Part shown: positions 7,198 to 14,545 of the stretch, piece after piece | Layout: every line of letters begins with the position of its first letter | Numbering within the stretch: the first letter of the stretch is position 1 | Assembly (NCBI GenBank): GCA_946885905.1 | Contig: CAMPHL010000004.1 | Span: 1-21,039 of the forward strand | Source of the DNA: an uncultured Pseudomonadota bacterium | GTDB lineage: Bacteria; Pseudomonadota; Gammaproteobacteria; Burkholderiales; Usitatibacteraceae | Direction: 5' to 3' | Length of the DNA: 21,039 nt | Position numbers and translations under genes: made by a program | Notes under the pieces: generated by a model | Databases searched by the model: none | Told to the model about the DNA's origin: nothing | What the model saw: only the letters and a program-made list of their open reading frames with translations

Positions 7198-9384
7198 CTA
7201 CGTGGGCTTTTTCTTGAGTCTCTGGATGCGGACGACTTCAGGGATGCGCCTCAAGCGCCGGAAGACCTGCGCCAGGTGCATGCGGTTCTTCACCTGGATG
7301 GTGAAGACGAGCGTGGTGTAGGCCTGGCTCGCGCGCTGCTCGGTCTCGATGTGGTCGATGTTGGCGTCGGCCTCCGACACTTCGGCGGCCAGGCGCGCGA
7401 GCACGCCGCGCGTGTTCTGGGCCGTGAGGCGCGCGTTCACGTCGAAGAGGCGGTCGGGCGAGGCGTCCCACTGCACGTCCACCCACTTCTCCGGGTCGAA
7501 GTGGAACGGGTGGATGGCAGGACAGTCGTGCGTGTGCACGAGCAGGCCCTGGCCCTTGCGGATCTGCGCGATGATCGGATCGCCCGGGATGGGGCGGCAG
7601 CACGAGGCGAACTGCACCGCGAGGCCCTCGGTGCCCCGGATGCTGATCGAATCGAGCTTGTGCGGCTCGCCGTCGGCGGCCGCCTCCACCGCGAGCAGCT
7701 TCTTCGCGACCACGACGGCGAGGCGCTTGCCCAGGCCGATGTCGGCCAGCACCTCTTCGCGGTCGCGCGCGGCATCGCCCTTGAAGAACTGCACCCAGTG
7801 CGCCTCCGCGATGTCGTCGGGATTCGCCTTGAGCGATCGCAGCGCCTGCACCAGCAGCAGCTCGCCCACCTCGGCCGACTCCTGCAGCTGCATGGTCTTG
7901 AGGTAATGGCGGATGTGCGAGCGCGCCTTGCCCGTGGCCACGTACGAGAGCCAGACGGGGTTCGGTCGAGCATGCGGGTCGGTCAGGATCTCGACGCGGT
8001 TGCCGTTGCGAAGCACGGTGCCCAGCGGCACCGGTTCCCCGTCCACCTTGGCCGCGATGCAGTGGTTGCCCACGTCCGTGTGCACGGCGTAGGCGAAGTC
8101 GATGGTGGTGGCGCCCTTCGGGAGCGCGAAGATCTTGCCCTTGGGCGAGAAGACGTAGGTCTCGTCGGGGAAGAGGTCCACCTTGATGTGCTCGAGGAAC
8201 TCGAGCGCGTCGCCCGACTCGCTCTGGATCTCGAGCAGCGACTGCAGCCACTGGTGGGTCTTCAGCTGCACGTCCTTGGTGTCGCCCTCGGCGCTCTTGT
8301 ACATCCAGTGCGAGGCCACGCCCGCCTCGGCCACCTGGTGCATCTCGCGCGTGCGGATCTGGATCTCGATCGGCATGCCGAAGGGCCCGAAGAGCGTGGT
8401 GTGCAGCGACTGGTAGCCGTTCGCCTTCGGGATCGCGATGTAGTCCTTGAACTTGCCCGGGATCGGCTTGTAGAAGGTGTGCAGCGCGCCCATCGCGAGG
8501 TAGCACGAGGGCACGTCGGGCACGATGATCCTGAAGCCGTAGATGTCGAACACCTCCGAGAAGGAGATGTTCTTCTCCTGCATCTTCTTGTAGATCGAGG
8601 AGATGTGCTTCTCGCGGCCGCTCACCATGGCCTCGACCTTGAAATCGGCCAGCCGCTTCTGGATCGCGTCCTGGATCTTGCCCACCGCGTCGCGGCGGTT
8701 GCCGCGGGCCCTTCGCAACGCCTTTTCCAGCACCCGGAAGCGGTGCGGGTGCAGGTAGTGGAAGCAGAGGTCTTCCATCTCGTAGTAGATCGCGATCAGG
8801 CCCAGGCGATTGGCGATCGGCGCGTAGATGTCGAGCGTCTCCCGCGCGATGCGCTCCTGCTTCTCCGTGGGCACCGCCTCCAGCGTGCGCATGTTGTGCA
8901 GCCGGTCGGCGAGCTTGATGAGGATGACGCGCACGTCGCGCGCCATCGCAAGCAGCATCTTCCTGAAGTTCTCCGCCTGCGCGTGCTGCAGCGTCGCGAA
9001 CTCGATGCGGTCGATCTTGGACACGCCATCGACCAGCTCGGCCACCGCCTTGCCGAACTTGCGCGAGATCTCGGTCTTGGTGGTGCCGGTGTCCTCGACG
9101 ACGTCGTGCAGGAGCGCGGCCATGAGCGCCTGCGCGTCCAGGTGCCACTCCGCGAGGATCTTCGCCACCGCGAGCGGGTGGGTGATGTAGGCCTCGCCGC
9201 TCTGGCGATACTGGCCCGAGTGGGCGGAGCGCGCGAGCTCGTAGGCGCGCTCGATCGTCTCGACGTCCGCGGGCTTGAGGTAGCCCAGGACCGCGGTCAA
9301 TTCCTCGGGGCCGGGGCCCGGCAATGCGCTTCCCGTGGCTTTCAGGCCACTCGCGGTGGTTCCATGCAGACCCAGGGCGGGCAT
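7198..9384 (-). CDS. spoT: Bifunctional (p)ppGpp synthetase/hydrolase SpoT (Rel family)
   Basis: The 728-residue protein makes and degrades the alarmone (p)ppGpp. The N-terminal hydrolase domain is intact, with HDVVED (93-98) and the [10 protein letters not shown] helix (159-168), so it should be an active hydrolase. The synthetase domain has [12 protein letters not shown] (257-268), [18 protein letters not shown] (323-330) and EIQIRT (340-345). A TGS domain follows ([25 protein letters not shown]). Then come a helical and zinc-finger-like region with [10 protein letters not shown], and a C-terminal ACT domain (about 655-728). It lies downstream of rpoZ, as in many proteobacteria. The ATG at 9384 has no clear Shine-Dalgarno; an 11-base-pair hairpin sits 8 bases before it. 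The N-terminus is about 25 residues longer than E. coli SpoT, so the start is less certain than the identity. Confidence 0.96.
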   Translation of the reverse strand: MPALGLHGTTASGLKATGSALPGPGPEELTAVLGYLKPADVETIERAYELARSAHSGQYRQSGEAYITHPLAVAKILAEWHLDAQALMAALLHDVVEDTGTTKTEISRKFGKAVAELVDGVSKIDRIEFATLQHAQAENFRKMLLAMARDVRVILIKLADRLHNMRTLEAVPTEKQERIARETLDIYAPIANRLGLIAIYYEMEDLCFHYLHPHRFRVLEKALRRARGNRRDAVGKIQDAIQKRLADFKVEAMVSGREKHISSIYKKMQEKNISFSEVFDIYGFRIIVPDVPSCYLAMGALHTFYKPIPGKFKDYIAIPKANGYQSLHTTLFGPFGMPIEIQIRTREMHQVAEAGVASHWMYKSAEGDTKDVQLKTHQWLQSLLEIQSESGDALEFLEHIKVDLFPDETYVFSPKGKIFALPKGATTIDFAYAVHTDVGNHCIAAKVDGEPVPLGTVLRNGNRVEILTDPHARPNPVWLSYVATGKARSHIRHYLKTMQLQESAEVGELLLVQALRSLKANPDDIAEAHWVQFFKGDAARDREEVLADIGLGKRLAVVVAKKLLAVEAAADGEPHKLDSISIRGTEGLAVQFASCCRPIPGDPIIAQIRKGQGLLVHTHDCPAIHPFHFDPEKWVDVQWDASPDRLFDVNARLTAQNTRGVLARLAAEVSEADANIDHIETEQRASQAYTTLVFTIQVKNRMHLAQVFRRLRRIPEVVRIQRLKKKPT

Positions 9385-9392
9385 CGGTCGGA

Positions 9393-9421
9393 TGCCGGAC
9401 GCCCGGGGATGGCGTCCGGCA
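9393..9421 (-). promoter_or_regulatory. Strong hairpin between rpoZ and spoT
   Basis: GCCGGACGCC (9394-9403) and GGCGTCCGGC (9411-9420) form a perfect stem, extended to 11 base pairs by T9393/A9421, with a 7-base loop. It lies wholly within the 44-base rpoZ-spoT gap, just before the annotated spoT start. No U-run follows, so termination is unlikely. It could set the rpoZ:spoT ratio through mRNA processing or occlude the spoT start, or be a REP-like repeat. Confidence 0.7.
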
Positions 9422-9428
9422 CCGGTTC

Positions 9429-9650
9429 TCAGATCACCGGCGGGGTCGGCGCCGGCGGGTTCAACAGCTCCTTGCCGACCTTGCCCGCGGCGATCTCACG
9501 CAGGGCAATGACGGTGGGCTTGTCCTTGTTCGAATCGATGAGGGGTGTCGCGCCGAGCGCGATCTGGCGCGCGCGATTGGTGGCCGCCAGGGTGAGCTCG
9601 AAGCGGTTGGGGAAGGTCTTGATGCAGTCGTCGACGGTGATGCGGGCCAT
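9429..9650 (-). CDS. rpoZ: RNA polymerase omega subunit
   Basis: A 73-residue protein beginning [29 protein letters not shown], the classic omega start. The motif block [28 protein letters not shown] follows, and it ends in a short proline-rich tail. Omega helps assemble the beta' subunit and, in enterobacteria, forms part of a ppGpp binding site, which fits its position directly before spoT. GGAG lies 11 bases before the ATG. The gap to gmk is 15 bases and that to spoT 44 bases. Confidence 0.96.
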   Translation of the reverse strand: MARITVDDCIKTFPNRFELTLAATNRARQIALGATPLIDSNKDKPTVIALREIAAGKVGKELLNPPAPTPPVI

Positions 9651-9665
9651 GGCGCGGTTCTCCGG

Positions 9666-10274
9666 TTACCTGAATTCGTCTATGAGCTTCGCAAGGCGAA
9701 CCCGTTGCTGGGCGCATGTCACGCGGGACGCGCGCACCACGGCCTGCAGGTCGGAAAGCGCCGCCTCGAAGCGCTCGTTGACAATTATATACGAAAATTC
9801 AAGCACATGGGCGAGCTCCTCGCGTGCCGTGGACATCCGCTTCTCGATCACCTCGGGGGCATCCTTGCCGCGCCCCTGGAGCCGCCGGCGCAGCTCGTCG
9901 AGCGAGGGCGGCACGATGGAGATCCCGACCATGTTCGGGAAGAGCTTCCTCACCTGCCGCGCTCCCTGCCAGTCGATCTCCAGCAGGACGTCGTGGTCGC
10001 CCTCGAGCTGCTCCTCGATCCAGCGCCGGCTGGTGCCGTAATGGTTCCCGTAGACGTTCGCGTGCTCGAGGAAGTCGCCCGCCGCGATCATCCGCTCGAA
10101 GCTCGCGTGGTCGACGAAGTGGTACTCGCGCCCATCCACCTCTCCCGGGCGCGGGGCGCGCGTGGTGTACGAGATCGACAGGCGGATGTTCGGGTCCTGC
10201 TCGAGCAGGGCATGGACCAGGCTCGTCTTGCCGGCGCCGGAAGGGGCGGCGATGACGAATAGGTTTCCGCGCAT
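9666..10274 (-). CDS. gmk: Guanylate kinase
   Basis: The 202-residue cytoplasmic enzyme phosphorylates GMP to GDP. It has the P-loop APSGAGKTSL near residue 10, SISYTTRAPRPGEVDGREYHFV for GMP binding, and the central LLEIDWQGARQVRK and SIVPPSLDELRRRLQGRG segments. Length is normal. It is followed by rpoZ after 15 bases, and gmk-rpoZ-spoT is a long-conserved arrangement. One patch, coding for LEFSYIIVNE near residue 160 (bases 9776-9803), uses AT-rich codons that are rare elsewhere in the window and contains promoter-like hexamers; see the findings. Confidence 0.97.
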   Translation of the reverse strand: MRGNLFVIAAPSGAGKTSLVHALLEQDPNIRLSISYTTRAPRPGEVDGREYHFVDHASFERMIAAGDFLEHANVYGNHYGTSRRWIEEQLEGDHDVLLEIDWQGARQVRKLFPNMVGISIVPPSLDELRRRLQGRGKDAPEVIEKRMSTAREELAHVLEFSYIIVNERFEAALSDLQAVVRASRVTCAQQRVRLAKLIDEFR

Positions 10275-10305
10275 GGGTCTTCCGGCTCCTGGCTACCGGC
10301 TGCTG

Positions 10306-11172
10306 CTATTCGATGTTCTGGACCTGCTCACGCATCTGCTCGATCAGCACCTTGAGCTCGACCGAGATGCGCGTCATCTCGTTCGCGACCGACTTCGAGC
10401 CCAGGGTGTTCGCCTCGCGGTTCAACTCCTGGCAGAGGAAGTCCAGGCGCTTGCCGCAGGCGCCACCCTTGTCGAGGACGCGGCGGAACTCGGCGATGTG
10501 CGTCACCAGCCGCGCGAGCTCCTCGTCCACGTCGATGCGCGCCGCGTAGAGCACGATCTCCTGGTGCACGCGCTCGTCGGAAGGATTGGCGCCAGCCTCG
10601 GCGATCTTCTGGGCGAGCTTGTCCTGGAAGGCCTTCAGCGCGCCCGGGACGAGCGGGCGTGCCTGCTCGACGAGCTGCGCCATCGCCTCGAGGCGCTCGC
10701 GCAGCACCGCCTCGAGCTTCGCGCCCTCGCGCTCGCGCGAGGCGTCGAGCTCGCCTACGGCGCGCCCGAGCACTCCCATGAGCTCGCGCTTCAGGGCCTC
10801 GGCCGAGAGCGCCTGGTCGGCGAGGACTCCGGGCCAGTGCAGGACCTCGGCGACCGAAAGGTCGCGCGCATCGGGAAAACGCGCCTTCACGCGGGCGCCC
10901 GCGGCGGCGAGCGCCGACATCGCGTTCTCGTCGGGCAGGACGTTGCGCTCGCCTACGTTGAGCGGGGTGAACGTGACGCGGCAATCGACCTTGCCGCGGG
11001 AAAGCCGCTGCGCCACCGCCTCGCGCATCGCCGGCTCCAGCGGCCGAAGCTCCTCGGGAATGCGCGTCTGGAACTCGAGGTAGCGATGGTTGACGGTCTT
11101 GAGCTCGACCGAGAGGCTTCCCTGGGCGCTGTCGTGGGCGGCGGCGGCGAAGCCGGTCATGCTTGAAATCAT
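10306..11172 (-). CDS. yicC: YicC family endoribonuclease-like protein
   Basis: The 288-residue protein has the family's N-terminal signature SSMTGFA and the VELKTVNHRYLEFQTRIPEELRPLE block. It also has the conserved C-terminal KRLDFLCQELNREANTLGSKSVANEMTR with a final glutamine-rich helix. YicC proteins of E. coli have been reported to act as endoribonucleases in RNA turnover; that is family knowledge, not visible here. The gene heads the minus-strand run into gmk (31-base gap). Its ATG at 11172 is preceded by a perfect TATAAT only five bases upstream; the Met at 11160 (MTGFA) is an alternative start. It is divergent from the kinase gene with almost no space between them. Confidence 0.94.
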   Translation of the reverse strand: MISSMTGFAAAAHDSAQGSLSVELKTVNHRYLEFQTRIPEELRPLEPAMREAVAQRLSRGKVDCRVTFTPLNVGERNVLPDENAMSALAAAGARVKARFPDARDLSVAEVLHWPGVLADQALSAEALKRELMGVLGRAVGELDASREREGAKLEAVLRERLEAMAQLVEQARPLVPGALKAFQDKLAQKIAEAGANPSDERVHQEIVLYAARIDVDEELARLVTHIAEFRRVLDKGGACGKRLDFLCQELNREANTLGSKSVANEMTRISVELKVLIEQMREQVQNIE

Positions 11173-11177
11173 GCAAA

Positions 11178-11183
11178 ATTATA
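11178..11183 (-). promoter_or_regulatory. Candidate -10 box for yicC-gmk-rpoZ-spoT
   Basis: On the minus strand the hexamer is TATAAT, identical to the sigma-70 consensus, in an otherwise GC-rich setting. No good -35 box is found at 16-18 bases spacing. Transcription from it would begin at about the A of the yicC ATG (11172), giving a leaderless mRNA, or would use the ATG at 11160 with a 12-base leader. Confidence 0.5.
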
Positions 11184-11185
11184 CG

Positions 11186-12160
11186 ATGCCCCAGCAGGCG
11201 AACCAGCCGCTCCCGCCCGGCTACGTCCTCAACGGTTATCGGATCGAGAAGCCGCTTTCCTCGGGCGGGTTCAGCATCGTCTATCTCGCGCGCGACGAAG
11301 CGGGCACGCAGTTCGCGATCAAGGAGTACCTTCCGTCGACCCTGCCGCTGCGCCCCGAGGGGGCCGAGATCGTGATCACGGACGAGGCCACGGCCTCCGT
11401 GTTCCGCCACGGCCTCAAGTGCTTCTTCGAGGAAGGCCGGGCGCTCGCCCTGATCCAGCATCCGAACGTCGTGCGCGTCGAGAACTTCTTCCGCGCGAAC
11501 GAGACCTGCTACATGGTGATGAGCTACGTGCGCGGGCGCACCCTCCAGTTCCACCTCCAGAAGAACCACGCCGAGTTCACCGAGGGCTTCATCCGCCGCA
11601 CTTTCGTCTCGCTGCTGAACGGGCTGCGCGAGGTGCACGCCAACAAGCTGCTGCACCTGGACATCAAGCCCGCGAACGTCTTCATCTCCATGGACAACAA
11701 CCGCCCGGTGCTGCTCGACTTCGGCGCGGCGCGCATCACGCTGTCCGAAGAGGCGATGAAGTTGAAGCCCATGTACACCGCCGGCTTCGCCGCGCCCGAG
11801 CACTACCGCTTCAAGCCCGAGGAGCTGGGCCCGTGGAGCGACATCTACTCGGTGGGCGCGACCATCTACACCTGCATGTCGGGCACGCCGCCGCAGGCCG
11901 GCGACCAGCGCGAGGAGAAGGACAAGATCATCCCGATCCGGCAGCTCGCGCGGCAGAAGTATTCCGAGGACCTGTACGAGATCGTCGAGTCGTGCCTGCG
12001 GCTCGACTGGCTCAAGCGCCCGCAGACCGCCTTCGAGCTGCAGAAGCTCCTGACCGAGAGCTATCCCGCGGCCGCGGGCGAAACCGGCAACAGCATCTTC
12101 AACACCATCAGCAAGCCGCTTTCGAAGCTCTTTTCCCGCAAGGCGGAGAACGAAAGCTAG
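11186..12160 (+). CDS. Soluble Hanks-type serine/threonine protein kinase
   Basis: The 324-residue product is a single kinase domain with short tails and no membrane segment. Motifs in order: glycine loop SSGGFSIVY (25-33), catalytic lysine in FAIKEYLP (K46), HLDIKPANVF (157-166, with HLD in place of HRD), LLDFGAA (176-182), and the APE motif within GFAAPEHY (200-207). The YSVGATIYTCMSG helix follows. All residues needed for catalysis are present. Starts at 11159 and 11171 are also possible in the same frame; 11186 is chosen because it does not overlap yicC. None has a clear Shine-Dalgarno. The PP2C phosphatase gene follows after 8 bases, so the pair likely controls shared substrates. No PASTA or FHA domain is seen; substrates are unknown. 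Confidence 0.93.
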   Translation: MPQQANQPLPPGYVLNGYRIEKPLSSGGFSIVYLARDEAGTQFAIKEYLPSTLPLRPEGAEIVITDEATASVFRHGLKCFFEEGRALALIQHPNVVRVENFFRANETCYMVMSYVRGRTLQFHLQKNHAEFTEGFIRRTFVSLLNGLREVHANKLLHLDIKPANVFISMDNNRPVLLDFGAARITLSEEAMKLKPMYTAGFAAPEHYRFKPEELGPWSDIYSVGATIYTCMSGTPPQAGDQREEKDKIIPIRQLARQKYSEDLYEIVESCLRLDWLKRPQTAFELQKLLTESYPAAAGETGNSIFNTISKPLSKLFSRKAENES

Positions 12161-12168
12161 GGCCGCCG

Positions 12169-13077
12169 ATGCGCTTCACCATCTTCCAGGACAGCCTCGT
12201 CGGCGACCGCAGCGGCAACGAGGATCGCGTCGGCTACGCCTACGGCAAGGACACGCTCCTCATGGTGATCTGCGACGGGATGGGTGGGCACGAGAAGGGC
12301 GAGGTCGCCGCCGAGATCGCCGTGCAGGAAGTCACCCGGCGATTCAAGATCGAGGCGCGCAACCGGCTCAAGCGCCCGTTCGAGTTCCTGGTCTCCTCGA
12401 TCCAGGCGGCGCATCGCGCGATCGTGGCGCACGCCGACCAGCACCAGCTGCTCGAGTGCCCGCGCACCACGTGCGTGGCCTGCGTCGTGCAGAACGGCTA
12501 CGCGTACTGGGCGCACGCGGGCGATTCGCGGCTCTACGTGCTGCGCGCGGGACGGCTGCTCACGCAGACGCAGGACCACTCCAAGGTCCAGCAGCTGATC
12601 GACTCCGGGCAGATCACGCCGGAGCAGGCGGCGCGCCATCCCGACCGCAACAAGATCTTCAGCTGCCTTGGCGGCGTAGTCCCGCCGCACATCGACATGG
12701 GGCGCGAGATCCGCCTGGAAAACGGCGACACGATACTGCTCTCGACCGACGGCTTCTGGGCGCAGATTCCGGCGACGGCGCTCGCGCAGCTGCTCGCCCG
12801 GCAGGCGCTCACCTCCGTCATGCCGGCACTGCTCACCGAGGCCCACCGGCGCGCCAGCGGCGAGTCGGATAACATCACCGTGGTCGCGATGACCTGGGAG
12901 AGCCAGGACGACGCGCGCGCGGCCGACACCGGGATGCTGGGCGATGACGAGTTCGCCACGTCCACCAACACCACCCAGCCGCTCGCCGGCAGCGGGCCGC
13001 ACGACGACGTGACCGACGACGACATCGAGCGCGCCATCGCCGAGATCCAGAGCGCGATCAGGAAGGTTCCACGCTAG
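12169..13077 (+). CDS. PP2C-family serine/threonine protein phosphatase with acidic tail
   Basis: The 302-residue protein is a metal-dependent PP2C phosphatase. Metal and phosphate residues are in place: RSGNEDR (14-20), CDGMGGHEKGE (35-45), AGDSRLYVL (117-125), STDGFW (192-197) and GESDNITVV (231-239). The catalytic domain ends near residue 242. A tail of about 60 residues follows that is acidic and rich in Thr (TSTNTTQPL) and ends in a helix, DDIERAIAEIQSAIRK. This tail is not part of the PP2C fold. It may be a docking site or a substrate for the neighbouring kinase, but that is inference. The gene starts 8 bases after the kinase stop and ends directly at the rph ATG (TAGATG). Confidence 0.94.
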   Translation: MRFTIFQDSLVGDRSGNEDRVGYAYGKDTLLMVICDGMGGHEKGEVAAEIAVQEVTRRFKIEARNRLKRPFEFLVSSIQAAHRAIVAHADQHQLLECPRTTCVACVVQNGYAYWAHAGDSRLYVLRAGRLLTQTQDHSKVQQLIDSGQITPEQAARHPDRNKIFSCLGGVVPPHIDMGREIRLENGDTILLSTDGFWAQIPATALAQLLARQALTSVMPALLTEAHRRASGESDNITVVAMTWESQDDARAADTGMLGDDEFATSTNTTQPLAGSGPHDDVTDDDIERAIAEIQSAIRKVPR

Positions 13078-13794
13078 ATGCAACGTTCGTTCGACCGCTC
13101 GGCCGCGCAGCTTCGGCCCGTCCGCATCCATCGCAACTACACCAGGCACGCCGAAGGCTCGGTGCTGGTCGAAGTGGGCCACACGAAGGTCCTGTGCACC
13201 GCGAGCGTCGAGGAGAAGGTGCCGCCCTTCCTCAAGGGAAGGGGCGTCGGTTGGGTCACGGCCGAGTACGGCATGCTGCCCCGGGCAACCCACACACGCG
13301 GCGCGCGCGAGGCCGCAGCCGGCAAGCAGTCCGGCCGCACACAGGAGATCCAGCGCCTGATCGGACGCAGCCTGCGCGCCGTTACCGATACGGCCATCCT
13401 GGGCGAGCGCCAGGTCACCATCGATTGCGACGTCCTGCAAGCCGATGGCGGCACGCGCTGCGCCTCGATCACGGGCGCGATGGTGGCGCTCGCGGACGCG
13501 GTGTCGTTCCTGCGCTCGAAAGGCCTGGTGAAGGGCGAGCCGCTGCGCGACTTCGTGGCCGCGACCTCGGTCGGCATCGTGGACGGCGAGTCCCTGCTCG
13601 ACCTCGATTACCCGGAGGACTCTGCTTGCGGCACCGACATGAACGTGGTGATGACCGGCGCCGGCCATTTCGTCGAGATCCAGGGCACGGCCGAAGGCTC
13701 TCCTTTCACACGCGCTCAGATGTCGTCGCTCCTCGACCTCGCCTCTTCCGGCATCGCCGAGCTCATTCGCCTTCAGCGCTCCGCTCTCGCCTAG
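13078..13794 (+). CDS. rph: Ribonuclease PH
   Basis: RNase PH trims the 3' ends of tRNA precursors and other RNAs by phosphorolysis. The 238-residue length matches the family. Clear motifs are [100 protein letters not shown] and [11 protein letters not shown]. It begins at the base after the phosphatase stop, so it is likely in the same transcript. A 154-base repeat-rich gap separates it from rdgB. Confidence 0.97.
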   Translation: MQRSFDRSAAQLRPVRIHRNYTRHAEGSVLVEVGHTKVLCTASVEEKVPPFLKGRGVGWVTAEYGMLPRATHTRGAREAAAGKQSGRTQEIQRLIGRSLRAVTDTAILGERQVTIDCDVLQADGGTRCASITGAMVALADAVSFLRSKGLVKGEPLRDFVAATSVGIVDGESLLDLDYPEDSACGTDMNVVMTGAGHFVEIQGTAEGSPFTRAQMSSLLDLASSGIAELIRLQRSALA

Positions 13795-13948
13795 AAGCGG
13801 GCGAAGGCGGCAAGCAGGGGAATCAGAGGAAGCAGGGGAAAGCAAATGTGGTTCGTACCTACTTTGAGCGAAGCCTCGAATGACGTCCGGGTTTCCCGGG
13901 TTCCCTGCTTGCCCTGATTGCTCTGCTTCCCGCTCCTACCTGCTTTGA
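13795..13948. repeat. Second nested repeat element, between rph and rdgB
   Basis: The gap starts right after the rph stop and ends at the rdgB ATG. Imperfect inverted arms, 13809-13840 and 13901-13931, match at about 26 of 31 positions with one indel. The left arm is partly a tandem of AAGCAGGGGAA units. Between the arms is one core unit (13846-13880) homologous to the cores of the element at 2387-2665, although the arms are unrelated. A partial core-like match (TACCTGCTTTGAATGAA) overlaps the rdgB start at 13937-13953. No Shine-Dalgarno for rdgB is visible in it. Confidence 0.8.
13846..13880 (+). repeat. Core repeat (element 2)
   Basis: This 35-base unit is identical at 27 positions to 2485-2519, with no gaps. 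Shared parts include ATGTG, TTCGT, CCT and AGCCTCG. The terminal TTCG/CGAA pairing is kept, but the inner stem is weaker than in the two copies of element 1. Confidence 0.8.
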
Positions 13949-14545
13949 ATGAACAGGATCGTCATCGCCTCGAATAACCCCGGAAAGCTCGCCGAGCTGG
14001 GAGCCTTGTTCGCGCCGCTCGGCATCGAGGCGGTGCCGCAAGGCCAGCTCGGCGTGGCCGAGGCCGAAGAGCCGCACGACACGTTCCTCGAGAATGCGCT
14101 GGCGAAGGCGCGCCACGCGAGCCGCGCGACGAACCTCCCGGCGCTCGCCGACGACTCGGGCCTGTGCGTGCCGGCGCTACGCGGGGAGCCCGGCGTGCAC
14201 TCGGCCTACTACGCCGGCAACGGCGGCGACCGCGCGGAGCGCGACGCACGCAACAATGCGAAGCTCGTCGCGGCGCTGGCCGACGCCGACGAGCGCTCGG
14301 CGTATTACTACTGCGTCCTCGTGATGGTGCGCTCCGCTTCCGATCCGACGCCGATCGTGGCGGAGGGCGCCTGGGACGGCGAGATCGTGCTCGAGCCGCG
14401 CGGCACCAACGGATTCGGCTACGACCCGTACTTCCTGCCCTGGGGCAGCAGCCGCACGGCAGCCGAGCTGCACGCCGACGAGAAGAACCGCGTGAGCCAC
14501 CGCGCCCGCGCCGCCGCCGAGCTGATGCTGCGCCTGAAGTCATGA
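13949..14545 (+). CDS. rdgB: dITP/XTP (non-canonical purine NTP) pyrophosphatase, RdgB/HAM1 family
   Basis: The 198-residue enzyme removes deaminated purine nucleotides (dITP, XTP) from the pool. Motifs: IVIASNNPGKLAEL at the N-terminus, DTFLENALAKARHA, the catalytic LADDSGLCVPAL, GEPGVHSAYYAG, and TNGFGYDPYFLP near the C-terminus, then SHRARAAAELM. The length is as expected. The ATG is fixed by the conserved N-terminus but has no Shine-Dalgarno, and its surroundings resemble the repeat core. The stop overlaps the hemW ATG (ATGA). Confidence 0.96.
   Translation: MNRIVIASNNPGKLAELGALFAPLGIEAVPQGQLGVAEAEEPHDTFLENALAKARHASRATNLPALADDSGLCVPALRGEPGVHSAYYAGNGGDRAERDARNNAKLVAALADADERSAYYYCVLVMVRSASDPTPIVAEGAWDGEIVLEPRGTNGFGYDPYFLPWGSSRTAAELHADEKNRVSHRARAAAELMLRLKS

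Noticed and set aside
9778..9806. A tac-like promoter on the plus strand inside gmk (TTGACA followed by AATTATATA)
   Set aside because: TTGACA is perfect, but no -10 hexamer lies at 16-18 bases downstream and it points antisense to gmk. It is kept only as part of the AT-rich island finding.
7162..10041. A 959-codon open frame on the plus strand across ridA, spoT, rpoZ and gmk
   Set aside because: It is the antisense shadow of well-recognised minus-strand genes in GC-rich DNA; its translation is repetitive Arg/Leu/Val/Glu-rich sequence with no domain.
13809..13931. A CRISPR array
   Set aside because: The repeated AAGCAGGGGAA units have no regular spacers and no cas genes are present.
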